From Okapia johnstoni (taxonomy: Eukaryota; Chordata; Mammalia; Artiodactyla; Giraffidae), in NCBI GenBank assembly GCA_024291935.2, contig CM044315.1:56890385-56954384 (forward strand): a DNA stretch of 64,000 bases, read 5' to 3'. Positions 1 to 11,313 of this stretch are shown one piece after another. The notes beneath the pieces were generated by a model. The model was not told where the DNA came from, ran no database searches, and saw only the letters and a program-made list of their open reading frames with translations. The translations under genes and the position numbers were made by a program. Positions within the stretch are counted from its first letter, which is position 1. Each line of letters opens with the position of its first letter.

Positions 1-700
1 ACTATCAATGAGGTACACAATTGCAAGGTAATACTTGATTGCAAATCTTGTGTTCAGAGTTGTTTTTTCATGACAATTGGGTATAGTGACACACTTTTCA
101 CTGTTGCATCCTTAGCTACTAACATATACAGACTCCATATATCTTCCCAATTTCTAATTAATTGGCTCTTAAAACAAGAAAAATGTTGGTGTTCACAAGT
201 GCTGTCATCTATACTATATTGACATTTTCTCCCTCAAAATAAAGTTGGCTCAGGCATTAACATCTGTTGCAGAAGAGCTTCTAGGCTAACAATGATTTTT
301 CAAGCAGCCTGAATCAGTTCCTTCTAGTCCACTCTCCGGTTTTAAGTTATGCATATTTTTACACTATACTCTTAAAAGAGAGAGAGATACTACTTGCTGA
401 GTGTGTGGTAGATGTGGGATAAGCATTGACTAGAAATTTGCCTTATCCCCTTATCCACACTCTTTTGCAAAGCAACTATGCAGTCTCTCCCATTGAGATG
501 GAGTGTCTCTCCACCCTCTAAATCTGGTCTTTGTCCTGTGACTTCCGTGTGACAATGGGACTTTAGTCAACATGGTACAACTAGATGCCTGAAAAATGCT
601 TAGGTTTGGAGGCTTGCTGTCTCTTGCTGCTTTTAAGAACCCTATTGCCACAACCATGTGAATAAACTGGGCAACATTCATTGCTCTGATCATATGCTGT
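1..700. other. No gene or clear repeat seen
   Basis: AT-rich sequence with no open frame or repeat I can assign. A short (GA)n run lies near 378-390. Confidence 0.5.
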
Positions 701-918
701 GTGCTGTACTTAGCTGCTCAGTTGTGTCTGCTTTGCGACCCATGGACTGTAGCCCACCAGGCTCCTCTGTCCATGTGAATTCTCCAGGTAAGAATATTGG
801 AGTCGGTTGCCATGCCCTCCTCCAAGGGATCCTCCCAACCCAGGGTTCAAACCCAGGACAGGAATCCGGGTGTACTGCAGTCACTGGGGTTGCAAAGAGT
901 AGGACACTGAACGACAAG
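701..918 (-). mobile_element. Bov-tA/Bov-A type SINE with inverted end
   Basis: From 701 to about 868 the text is the antisense Bov-A body (cag-ttgtgtctgctttgcgaccc, then the ctccaggtaagaatattggag block). From about 874 to 918 it switches to sense-strand Bov-A 3' text (ctgcagtcactggggttgcaaagag). The normal antisense tRNA-like end (gagccaccagggaagcc) is missing. This looks like a SINE with its two parts in opposite orientation. Confidence 0.75.
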
Positions 919-964
919 AGGCCTGGCACTTTCCTTACTAAGATGGTATTTAAATCTGAATTCT

Positions 965-1127
965 AAGCATCGTCAGAGAGTTACTCATTTTTTCTGGATG
1001 TCTCCCATGTGTACTTGAAGTAAACATGCTAATAAACTTCTGCTTGTTTTCCTCTTATTAATTTGTCTTTTGTTACAGGAGTCTCAGCCAAGAATTCAGA
1101 AAAGTAAAGGGAAAGTTATTTTTCCTC
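965..1127 (+). mobile_element. ERV class I-like LTR fragment (R-U5)
   Basis: Contains AATAAA at 1031-1036, then a T/C-rich stretch, a ggagtctcagccaagaa block and a ttatttttcctcccct block. This order is typical of the 3' part of class I ERV LTRs. No matching internal region follows. The assignment is by resemblance only. Confidence 0.45.
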
Positions 1128-1176
1128 CCCTACTCTGACCAAAGAAACAAAATTTGGCAACACTCCATTAAAAGAT

Positions 1177-1389
1177 GGGGCTTCCCTGATGGCTCAGTGA
1201 TAAAGGATCTGCCTGCGATGCAGAAGACGCAGGTTGTGTCTCTGGGTCAGGAAGATCCCTTGGAGAAGGGCATGGCAACCCACTCCATCATTCTTGCCTG
1301 GAGAATCCCATGGACAGCAGAGCCTGGTGGTCTACAGTCCATGGGGTTGCAGAGTTGAACATGACTTAGCAACTAAACAATAACAATGA
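1177..1389 (+). mobile_element. Bov-tA SINE
   Basis: Sense copy. The tRNA-Glu-derived head (ggcttccctgatggctcag) is followed by the Bov-A body with the gcctggagaatcccatggac block, and the copy ends in an AC/A-rich tail (aactaaacaataacaatga). Confidence 0.9.
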
Positions 1390-1930
1390 TTATAAGATAC
1401 TTCTGACTAGCATGTATTGACTAGAAGAATAAGCCTAACTCTAAATCAGATTTTATTTCAAGGCAAATACATTTTGTTAGGTAAGTCCTTAATATGTCAG
1501 CAGACTCTTTGCTTCTGTTTTAAGGAGGGAAAATTCACACTAATATTGAGCAGGAAAATTTATTATGCATGCTTTAAGTTTTTCTTCCTTATCCTCAGCA
1601 CTCTTTCTGAGAATAGTTCCCACCAGCATCTCCTCTCCCCCATAGCACTGTTCCCTATTATCTTTTCTCTTACATAATACTTCAATATACTTTTGTGGGT
1701 GGAGATAAGAACTAATTCATTCTTGATATCATATCCCTCAGCACTTAGCACAATGCCATGATAGGCATGCAATACATCTTGATTGAATAGAACTAAATCT
1801 GAGAACAACAAACAGCACAGGCCTGGACAAGTAGTCAGTGTTCAAAATTAATGGTTTGTATATTGCTATTTCTTGAAACTATAGGTCATTTTGCAATGAA
1901 ATTAATTGTCACATGGTTGACTAGCTTCAG
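1390..1930. other. Unassigned single-copy DNA
   Basis: No gene or recognisable repeat. The short open frames on both strands here lack any protein family signature. Confidence 0.4.
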
Positions 1931-1933
1931 TTA

Positions 1934-2218
1934 CTTTTTTTAATTTTTATTGGAGTATAGTTGATTTTTATTGGCGTATAGTTGATACTATTGTGTTAGT
2001 TTCTGCTCTACAGCAAAGTGAATTAGTTATAGATACATATATGTATATCTATGTATATGTGTATATATATATATATATTTTTTTTTTCACTCTTTTTTAG
2101 ATTCTTTTCCCATATAGGTCATTATAGAGTACCGAGCAGCAGGTTGCTTTAAATTACTTATTTTATATATAGTAGTGTGTATATGTCAATCCCAATCTCC
2201 CAATTTATCCCCCACCTT
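1934..2218 (-). mobile_element. L1 3' end (antisense, artiodactyl type)
   Basis: Starts with poly-T and tttttattggagtatag, the reverse complement of an artiodactyl L1 tail. It continues through ctacagcaaagtgaat, a TA-rich microsatellite (about 2035-2088) and the tagattcttttcccatatagg block. A 21-bp segment (tttttattgg-a/c-gtatagttga) is tandemly duplicated at 1944-1985. Confidence 0.8.
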
Positions 2219-2361
2219 CAGTTATTTCTAAGACATAGTTCTTAATTCCCCTTTCCTCCTTCCCTTGCTGCTTGGTTCAAGAATGGGTATGTGACCCAAA
2301 CCAGAGACACCCAGTACAGAGTGTCCCCATGGTCATTGTGATAGGATAATAAGACAACTTT

Positions 2362-2585
2362 TGTGTGCATGTGCTAAGTCACTTCAGTTGTGTCTGACTC
2401 TTTGTGACCCTATGGATCATAGTCCACCAGGTTCCTCTGTCCATGGATTCTTCAAGCAAGAATACTGGAGTGGGCTGCCATCCCCTTCTCCAGGGGATCT
2501 TCCCACCCTAGGGATCAAACCCACATCTCTATGTCTCCTACATTGGCAAGTAAGTTCTTTACCACTAGTGCCACCTGGGAAGCCC
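2362..2585 (-). mobile_element. Bov-tA SINE
   Basis: Antisense copy from tgtgtgcatgtgctaagtca to the reversed tRNA head (gccacctgggaagccc). The flanks gacaactttt and gacaaattta may be a decayed TSD. Confidence 0.88.
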
Positions 2586-2589
2586 AGGA

Positions 2590-3528
2590 CAAATTTATCG
2601 GAGCAAAACTCAGGACCCTAATGGAAAAAACTCTCTCTCTGTCCCTGATGTGAACAAAGAAGCGTGTAGCCCTTGCTGTTGAATGCAGCAATCAAGCAAG
2701 CATAAAGGAAAACAGTCTGAGGATATTGAAGATGAGGGTCAAGATAATTGAAAAGAAATATAACTAGGTTCTTGATCAAACTGTGTTTGATGTCTACATT
2801 ACGAGTGGAATTTTTAGTTTTGCTAGGTAATATATTTCCTTTATCATTAAAGCCACTTTGGGTTATATTTTCCTTTAGTTGAAACCAGAATGATCCTAAA
2901 TAACACAAACTCTAAGAGGATTACTTCAAAATAAAAATATCTGGCTATGGCCTTTCTTCTGAGATATTGCAGATTATCTCAAGCTTCAACTCCATCATAA
3001 AGAATTCTTAGATAACTCCAAGAGATGGTATTATCTCTCCCCAATGATTCAGCATGGCTCCTGTTTATGACCTTCATTTGTTGTACACTGTTCTGTAACA
3101 TCTGCTATATTGTTATATTGTATGACTGTTTTCTGTCTTTATTTTAATATATATTGTAATCTCAATAACATTGTAATTTCATTGGGCTCATGACCATTTT
3201 TGTACCTTGTACAACATATTGCAGTCAGTGGACTGCTGATTAAATTCAATTAAAGGTTAAACAACCCTTTCAATTTTCTTTATCAGTAAGAAAGACATAG
3301 CTATGGTGTTGAAGGAAAATGTCAAAGTCAACCTATTGAGAATGTATATCTGACAACAGAACTTGAAAACATTTTAAATGCCTGTACTAAAGACTTTACC
3401 CAATACCACATTTGGCATGGAACACTTTTCCATGTTATAACAGAGTACTAAAGGTTTACCATGTACTAAATTTTACAGAACACTGTGTATTACTGTACCA
3501 GACAGTTTCTCCTTGCCTCAGTGACTTT
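2590..3528. other. Unassigned single-copy DNA
   Basis: AT-rich, with no gene or repeat I can name. The open frame on the minus strand at 2618-2908 has no recognisable domain. Confidence 0.4.
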
Positions 3529-3664
3529 GGGTTTCCCTGGTGGCTCAGCTGGTAAAGAATCTGCCTTCAATGTGGGAGACTTGGATTCATCCCCCAGGTT
3601 AGGAAGATCCTCTGGAGAAGGGAACAGCTACCCATTCTAGAATTCTGTCCGGGAGAATTCCATG
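3529..3664 (+). mobile_element. Bov-tA SINE, 3'-truncated
   Basis: Sense tRNA head (gggtttccctggtggctcag) and the first part of the Bov-A body. It stops at the gagaattccatg block and joins directly to internal BovB sequence, so the tail is missing. Confidence 0.8.
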
Positions 3665-3804
3665 AAAAGGTGTGACCAACCGAGACAGCATATTAAAAAG
3701 TAGAGACATTACTTTGCCAACAAAGGTCCATCTAGTCAAAGCTATGGTTTTTCCAGTAGTCATGTATGGATGTGAGAGCTGGAGCATAAAGAAAGCTGAG
3801 CACT

Positions 3805-4800
3805 CAATTCCAGAAAAATAAGCGACCCAATCAAAAAAATGGGCCAAAGAACTAAACAGACATTTCTCCAAAGAAGACATACAGATGGCTAACAAACACA
3901 TGAAAAGATGCTCAACATTACTCATTATCAGAGAAATGCAAATCAAAACCACATTGAGGTACCATCTCACTCCAGTCATAATGGCCGCTATCAAAAAGTC
4001 TACAAACAATAAATGCTGGAGAGGGTGTGGAGAAAAAGGAACCCTCTTACACTGTTGGTGGGAATGCAAACTAGTACAGCCACTATGGAGAACAGTGTGG
4101 AGATCCCTTAAAAAACTGGAAATAGAACTTCCATATTATCCAGCAATCCCACTGCTGGGCATACGCACCGAGGAAACCAGAATTGAAAGAGACACGTGTA
4201 CCCCAATGTTCATCGCAGCACTGTTTACAATAGCCAGGACATGGAAGCGGCCTAGATGTCCATTGGAAGATGAATGGATATGAAAGCTGTGGTACATATA
4301 CACAATGGAATACTACTCAGCTATTAAAAAGAATGCATTTGAATCAGTTCTAATGAGGTGGATGAAACTGGAGCCTATTATACAGAGTGAAGTAAGTCAG
4401 AAAGAAAAACACCAATACAGTATATTAACACATATATATGGAATTTAGAAAGATGGTAATGATGACCCTATATGCAAGACATCAAAAGAGACACAGATGT
4501 AAAGAACAGACTTTTGGACTCTGTGGGAGAAGGCGAGGGTGGGATGATTTGAGAGAATAGCATTGAAACATGTATATTATGATATGTGAAATAGATCGCC
4601 AGTCCAGGTTCTCTGCATGAGACAGGGTGCTCAGGGCTGGTGTACTGGGATGACCCCGAGGGATGGGATGGGGAGGGAGGTGGAAGGGGGGCTCAGGATG
4701 GGGAACACATGTACACCCATGGCTGATTCATGTGAATGTATGGCAAAAACCACTACAATATTGTAAAGTAATTAGCCTCAATTAAAATAAATAAATAAAC
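3805..4800 (+). mobile_element. 5'-truncated L1 nested in BovB
   Basis: Covers the last part of L1 ORF2, the 3' UTR with a G-rich stretch, and an A-rich tail (attaaaataaataaataaac). It is flanked by a perfect 13-bp TSD, aaagctgagcact, at 3792-3804 and 4801-4813. Both TSD copies are BovB sequence, which proves the L1 inserted into the older BovB. Confidence 0.95.
3885..4283 (+). pseudogene. L1 ORF2 C-terminal remnant
   Basis: A 132-residue open frame covers the extreme C-terminus of the L1 ORF2 protein (endonuclease/reverse transcriptase). The cysteine/histidine-rich block is visible at about residues 44-60 ([16 protein letters not shown]), followed by [14 protein letters not shown] and the [19 protein letters not shown] block. 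It ends in DEWI followed by a stop. All catalytic domains lie upstream and are missing, so it is not functional. Confidence 0.85.
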
Positions 4801-5184
4801 AAAGCTGAGCACTGAAGAAGTCGTGCTTTTAAACTGTGGTGTTGAAGAAGACTCTTGAGGGTCCCTTGGACTGCAAGGAGATACAACCAGTCCATCCTAA
4901 AGGAAATCAGTCCTGAATATTCATTGGAAGGACTGATGCTGAATCTAAAACTCCAATACTTCAGCCACCTGATGTGAAGAACTGACTCATTAGAAATAAC
5001 CCTGAAGCTGGGAAAGATTGAGGGCAGGAGGAGAAGGGAAGAGCAGTGGATGAGATAGTTGGATGGCATCACTGACTCAATGGACATGAGTTTGAGCAAG
5101 TTTCGGCAGTTGGTGATGGACAGGGAAGCCTGGAGTGCTGCAGTCCATGGGGTTGCAAAGACATGACCGAGAGAATGAACTGAA

Positions 5185-5650
5185 TAGTGACTTTTCTCTT
5201 GTCTACTATTATAATCTGATGTATTGCTACTCATATTTTAGAATTAAGTTTCTCTGAATCTCTAGATTAAGGTAAGTCCCCTTATCATAAATTCTCATTG
5301 TGTTCTATACATGTCCTTCATTGGATCTATTATGTTTGTCAGTACATAAATAGCAGTTTAAATCCACCTATTCTGCTACACTATAGCATCCACTAGAAAA
5401 AGGATGAGAGTAATTTTACTCTCCTGTCTATTAACATTGACTAGAATACAGCTGACAAATCCTCAGTAAATACCGGTAAAATGAATTAACACTTTGGGAG
5501 ATGGTTGCAGATTAAGAATGTTCCCTCTTTCAAGAACAATGCCACTCTGCCCCTCATCTCTGCCAACTTTGGTAATTGGCCAAAATGCATGTTTTATAAT
5601 CTGCTATTCCTTTATATGCTATACTTTCTATACAATCCTATACTTCTTTC
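5185..5650. other. Unassigned single-copy DNA
   Basis: No gene or recognisable repeat. Confidence 0.4.
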
Positions 5651-5653
5651 TCA

Positions 5654-5867
5654 GGCTTTTGTGGTGCCTCAGATGGTAAAGAATCTGCCTGCAATGCAGG
5701 AGACCAGGTTTTGATTCCTGGGTCAGGAAGATACCCTGAAGAAGGAAATGTTTACCCACTTCAGTATTCTTGCCTGGAGAATTCTATGGACAGAGGATCC
5801 TGGCAGGCTACATACAGTCCATCGGGTTGCAAAGAATTGGACACGACTGATGGACTAACACTTTCAC
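5654..5867 (+). mobile_element. Bov-tA SINE
   Basis: Sense copy with tRNA head and Bov-A body, ending at gactgatggactaacactttcac. Flanked by a 12-bp TSD with one mismatch: acttctttctca (5642-5653) and acttcttcctca (5868-5879). Confidence 0.92.
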
Positions 5868-5879
5868 ACTTCTTCCTCA

Positions 5880-6440
5880 CCTCTGATTCTTCTTTTCATT
5901 GTTTTCCTACTTCTCAGTGCTCCACAAAACTCTTGATTCCCTTGAAACAATTCTTTTTATATTGCCAACCTAGTCACAGGATGTTCCTTCACCTTCTTAG
6001 TCTTACCAAAAACCTGAATCTAGAAAATTTGTCTTATCCTAAGTCCTCTCAAGGCTGCCTATTTTCTCACTCCAAGTACCACAGAGTCCAGATTCTTTCC
6101 TATTCTTTTGTACCTTGTTACTTTTCCATACTCAGGCTGAATCACTTACCTCTTTGATATCCATCTATACCACTCTCTATCCCAAATGATTGCTATCATC
6201 TATAGACATCCTAGTTACTCTCCTGCAAACATGCACTCTTTGACTGCTAGTCCAGATCTCTTTTTATTTAACTTCTGCCTTATTTGTGCATAGTTTTAAA
6301 TTTCACATATAAAATCAATCTTCAAAGCCACTGGTAATTTGGGGGACTATCTCAACACCATCTTTATTTACCTGTAATCCAGTGAACCACCTCTGTATCC
6401 ATGTATGCAAATACCTCCTAGACACCTCCACTTGGATATC
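5880..6440. other. Unassigned, possibly old repeat
   Basis: Pyrimidine-rich on the plus strand. I cannot place it in a repeat family and see no coding signature. Confidence 0.3.
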
Positions 6441-6444
6441 CATA

Positions 6445-6545
6445 TGTTCATTCAACAAATGTTCATTTAGGTGCTGGGGATGCAGTGATAAACAAGATAT
6501 GTAAAGTCCCTGCCTTCAAGAAACATATAATCTAGAAAAGAAATC
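6445..6545 (+). mobile_element. L1M 3'-UTR-like fragment
   Basis: Contains ttcattcaacaaatg, ggtgctggggatgcagtgat and aaagtccctgccttcaag, a signature I associate with old L1M 3' UTRs. Family assignment is tentative. Confidence 0.45.
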
Positions 6546-6949
6546 AACAGCCAACAAGAAATAGACTTGCTGCTTTTCTCAGTGAAATAATGGTTGGGGT
6601 AAGAGATATCTCACCAGTGAAGATACCTTCATTCTAGGCAGTGTCATAGTTAAGTCATGGCTTACAGCTCCAGAAAGTGTTCATCATCCAGGAGTAACCT
6701 GAGTTGCTCATGTACTAACAGTTTGTAATTGGTACCCTTTTGTCTCAGATGTCCTTTATCTTTCTTAAAAAAGATGCATGAGAACTAATAATAATTTTTT
6801 AAATTATGTAAATACATTATACATTAGTACATCTCATTAATTTATTAATACAGGATGATTTTTGCTTGGTTGATTGTGCTTTTTTGACATTTTTATTTCA
6901 GTGTTAAAGAGAGACGGAGGAAGTCCCTGCTTATATTTCCAGGACCATT

Positions 6950-7215
6950 TTTGTTTCATTATATGTTATGGCTCTACAGTACCCTAATTACCCTAAGCAA
7001 TACTTATTTGTTTCATACCTCCAAATCTTTGTGCATCTTGTTTCCTTTGATTAGAAGGCCCTATCTACCCATTCTAAGCCTAAGTAATTCCTACTGTTTT
7101 CTCAAGACTCAGCTCAGAACCATTCTCTCCAGAAATACTTAGCAATCCTTCTTCTGTGCACTCATAAACATTTTCATGTTGTATTAAAATTATATGTGTT
7201 TCATCTACAAGACTG
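6950..7215 (+). mobile_element. L2 LINE 3' region
   Basis: Diverged match to L2: a block around ctcaagactcagctcag followed by a cttctgtgcactcataaaca-type block. No ORF is retained. Confidence 0.5.
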
Positions 7216-7870
7216 CATGCATTTATTCACTCACTCAAAAAATTTATGTATATTACTAGACAGGCATTTATTAAGCAAATATTTATTGAATGCCTATTCA
7301 ATAGAAACAAGGTGCTTCTTCTTGGTGTTCAAGATACAATAGTGAATAAGACAATAAATTGCCTGCCATCATAAGAGTGCTGTTGTTGTGTAGCACTCTA
7401 GATAGCGATTAAGTGCCCCAAAGAGGGGTAAGAGAAAGTCAAAGACTGGGAATGGGTGGAGTGTTACAGGTAGGCTCTTCAGAAAAGGCCCCTTTGTGAA
7501 AATGGTATTTCAGAAGAGATATCAACGAAGCAGAAGAAATTCTGGGGAAAGAATCTCACTGGCAGAGAGACAAGTAATTTTCCAGTTCCTAAGGCAGGAA
7601 GGAATTGCTGTATTGGAGGGGCAGCAAGAACAATGTAGGTAGATGGGAGTGAATAAGGCAGGAAATGGTGAGGATCAGTTTGTGTAGTCAGTAGCCAGAT
7701 TGCATCAGGTCTCATAGGAGCTTGGATTTTATTCTAAATGAGATGGAGAGTCACTGGAGGTTTTGACAAGGATAATAATTTGATATAACAGTTTTTAAAT
7801 ATTACTCTGGAAGCTGCATAAAAAATAGATAAAAGGGAAGCAAACAAGAAAGCTGAGTGGTCAGATACGA
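7215..7870 (+). mobile_element. L1M 3'-UTR fragment
   Basis: Ordered blocks: gcatttattaagcaaatattta, a tagtgaataagacaata block, a gcaggaaggaattgctgtattgg block, catcaggtctcatagg, and gagatggagagtcactggagg. All are in the order found in old L1M 3' UTRs. Non-coding. Confidence 0.6.
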
Positions 7871-7929
7871 TACCCAGTACTAGGGATGCAATGATGGGCA
7901 AGAAAGAGTTAACAGAGAGTCACACAGGA

Positions 7930-8165
7930 GAGTGATAAAGAATACAGACTCCAAAGCCTACCTGAGTTGGAACCCTGGCTCCTCCATCTTATGCTGTGTG
8001 ACCTTAGCTGATTAATCTAATGTCTCTGTGCTTTAGTCTCTTTGTATATAAAAATAGGGATAATGATAATAATAAGTACTTATCTCCTAGAGTTGCTGTA
8101 AAGATTTAATACATTAATACATGTTTAGTACTTACACCTAGAACCTGGCACAAAATAAATTCAGT
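7930..8165 (+). mobile_element. MIR SINE
   Basis: Nearly full MIR order: a gactccaaagcctacctgag head, gctgtgtgacctta core, aaaatagggataatgataat, and a tail with acctagaacctggcacaa. Diverged, as expected for this ancient family. Confidence 0.85.
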
Positions 8166-8274
8166 CTAAACATTATCTATAAGCATTACAGACTGTGAGG
8201 AGGTCAGATATACCAGGTGGCACTGGAATTGATCATTTATAAAAGCAACAGTGTTATTAATAGTACACAGTACT

Positions 8275-8544
8275 GCTGCTGCTAAGTCACTTCAGTCGTG
8301 TCCGACTCTGTGCGACCCTATAGACGGCAGCCCACCAGGCTCCCCTGTCCCTGGGATTCTCCAGGCAAGAACACTGGAGTGGGTTGCCATTTCTTTCTCC
8401 AATGCATGAAAGTGAAAAGTAAAAGTGAAGTCATTCAACCATGTCCGACTCTTAGCAACCCCATGGACTGCAGCCTCCCAGGCTCCTCCGTCCATGGGAT
8501 TTTCCAGGCAAGAGTACTGGAGTGGGATGCCATTGCCTTCTCTG
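8275..8544 (-). mobile_element. Bov-A2 SINE (dimer)
   Basis: Antisense Bov-A2: a (gct)n start, two Bov-A monomers, and the linker gcatgaaagtgaaaagtaaa between them. Perfect 10-bp TSD acacagtact at 8265-8274 and 8545-8554. Little divergence, so a young copy. Confidence 0.95.
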
Positions 8545-8559
8545 ACACAGTACTAGGGA

Positions 8560-10843
8560 AGCTCATAGGAAGAGTTCCTACCTAGTCCTGGGTAGTCAGC
8601 ACAGTGGTTGGGCACTTAGCAGGTGCACAAAGAATTATGGTTTTTCATATTCAGATGGATCTTTGCAGTATCAATTTTAATTCCATACTGTTATTGGTAT
8701 ATGAGTCATTACTCTATCTGTTTATTTGCCTCAGAAGTCATCTTTGCTTTTAAGTATTTTTAATTAGTATTTCTTCTGAGGATCTTATTTATTCATTTAA
8801 ATCTAGTCATTCTTCTATGAAAAGGTTACTCCTTGATAACAGATACAGAGAAAGCTACAGTAGCTCTACAGAGTACAAAGTTAGAATCTGTACCTATGGT
8901 TTTCTAAATGTATCCCTACCGTTAGCCTGAAAGCACCATTGCCTTCCCTAGTTTATTAGCAGTGAGTCATTACAGCACAAAAGTAGCTTACAGGTTATAG
9001 ATGGAAGTAAAATGAACTGAAGAAAATGGTCACGTCAGAAAACCTAGTGAATGACTCTGTGTAATTACTAAAATACCACCACAGAGGGGGCCCAGAGTCT
9101 TTCCTTGAGTGCTCTATGTTCTTCAGAAGAAAGACCTCTAAGCCTCGTGACTCCCAAGGACAAGAACACAAAGGAGATGAATCACTTTCCAGTTTTCATC
9201 AGTGAATCATGGTTGAGATCACCACCACTTAATTTGAGCTTTTCAAATGTATGAGTCACCACACAAGTCCCTGCATTCTAAATTAGAATGAGAACAGATT
9301 TCGTGATGTTCGGTCAAGTAGCTCTTACGGGGTCTTTCTTCCTGGAACCAGGGCAGTTTGCCTGGACTAGGAGAAAGGGGACAGCACATCATATGTATTC
9401 CAAACAGCCAGTGCAGGCCTAAACACACTATCCCAGCAGTTCTCTGGTAACTGGCTCAATAGAAGTTAGAGCTTAGAGAGAACTCTGCCAAGGGTATAAG
9501 TAGTACATAATAACTCTGCTAAAACCACAAGATCCAGAGACAGTTTCAGGCATGCGGATTCCTACCAAGCAAAGTTCAGGTATTTCCTTCTTTTATGAAA
9601 GATCTTAGCACTTACTCACACTTGTCTCCTCTAATCCAGATCAGGCTGTCATCTACCCTAGGAGTCCCACAGTCACATGGATGACCCCCTGCATTTCTCA
9701 GTCTCTGACTACTTTGACCTCCTTAGTGCTAATGACCTCCACCTCACATCTTCTTTCTCCGTCTCTCATCTCACATCACTCACTCCCACATTCATTCCAA
9801 GATGAAATGGTCCTGTCCCATCTCTCAAGGCTTAAATTCCAACTCCCCACTCACTGCAGCCTTCCTTCCACATCTCTCATTCAGTTACTGCCACAGTGTT
9901 ATTTCTTCAACTCCATCATGACTTTCAGATACCCCCTTATTTCTCCTGATATCAGCCCCTCTAGTCTTCACTTCTTCAATAATATCAGTGGTTGCTACAA
10001 CAGTAGTAATTGCAATAGCAAGTAAGTAATAGCAGTTAACAACAATGACTAACATTTGTACAGTTCTTAATTTATTCTAAGCATTAAGTGTTAAGGGTTT
10101 TCTTCAAGCCTTCCATTCTGAGCCCTTTCTAGATCTCCAACTGAATACATATGCTCTGCTCATCATGACAATGTAACTGCATGCAAGAGATGCATACCCA
10201 TCACTCTACACCCTAGGACAGTGTAGCAGGATGGTCTTGTGGTTTAGCAAGGAATTATACCTGGAACTTATGCCATTTAGATACAGGTAATGGTGCTTGC
10301 CAAAGAAAGGTTTTTTTCAGCTTTATAAAGTAATTATACTGGAGTTTGGAGTGTGACATATTATGGAATATAAGAGACTTGGTAAGATCCCACTCAGAGC
10401 TTCCTGCAACCTGGCAGGACTTCACCATAAACAGGTGAAACATCAGCAGCAGCAAAGTAGGCAGTTGTTATGTGAAGAACTAGGAAAACTTGAGAAGTTA
10501 CATTTATGTCACATAGATTAGGTGAGATATCTGGGCATCCTTTGCTTAGAACGTATCTTTTGCCCTTATAACATCCATACGTTTAGTTTGGCAAGCCTCC
10601 ACCCTGAATGTTTGCAGTATCACTACAGATAAGTTATTATCCCCATTTTATAGCTAAATAGCCTAGATTTTATCACTTCAAACCTTCTCTGGCCAACAGT
10701 TTCAACTCCCTTTTCCAATAGTAATTGCACTGCACCTACTTGTCTAAACTTCTCTCTAGCCCAGATTTTTCTCCTAACTTGTAGAACATTATTGGCAAAT
10801 TCCTATTTGACATTTCCCCTTGGTACGTGACATACACCTCATG
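8560..10843. other. Mostly single-copy DNA
   Basis: No gene seen. Faint MIR-like text (taacatttgtacagttcttaa; attatccccattttatagct) occurs at about 10030-10090 and 10630-10660 but is too diverged for a firm call. The pyrimidine-rich frame at 9681-10025 has low-complexity composition and no domain. Confidence 0.4.
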
Positions 10844-11117
10844 CCTGAATATTCATTTCAGCTGAAGCTGAAACTCCAATACTTTGGCCACCTGATGTGA
10901 AGAACTGATTCATTTGAAAAGACTCTGATGCTGGGAAAGATTGAAGTCAGGAGAAGAAGGGGACGACAGAGGATGAGATGGTTGGATGGCATCAGCGACT
11001 CGATGGACATGAGTTTGAGTAAGCTCCAGGAGTTGGTGATGGACAGGGAAGCCTGGCGTGCTGCAATCCATGGGGTCACAAAGTTGGACATGACTGAGTG
11101 ACTTAACCTAACTGAAC
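10844..11117 (+). mobile_element. BovB LINE 3' end
   Basis: Sense BovB 3' terminus: cctgaatattcattt, a short internal deletion, then ctgaaactccaatactttgg through to the terminal gactgag...aactgaac. 5'-truncated. Confidence 0.88.
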
Positions 11118-11313
11118 CTTTGTTACTCTCCTTCCTCACAGTTCAGGTGCAAATAAACACACGTTGCTCTTATTCCTGTTACCTCTTAAGTCCTTACAAT
11201 CCATTTCATTCCCACCATCACCCAATTCCGGTATCTCTAACCTGGAAGAATCTGGTCTGATTTAAAAGTTCAAATTAACACATAAGACCTTTTATAACCA
11301 GCCTATATTTACC

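Larger units (their letters stand above)
3670..5184 (+). mobile_element. BovB LINE 3' region, split by an L1
   Basis: Two sense BovB blocks, 3670-3804 and 4814-5184, are continuous in the BovB consensus. The first holds gacattactttgccaacaaa and the CESW-coding part of the C-terminal region; the second runs to the element's 3' end. The L1 at 3805-4800 separates them. Translation is broken by substitutions and stops. Confidence 0.92.

Noticed and set aside
3599..4069. A 156-codon minus-strand frame
   Set aside because: Antisense of BovB plus L1 ORF2 across their joint.
9681..10025. Ser/Leu/Thr-rich 114-codon frame as a secreted peptide
   Set aside because: Low-complexity pyrimidine-rich sequence; no signal-peptide logic and no splice or promoter context.
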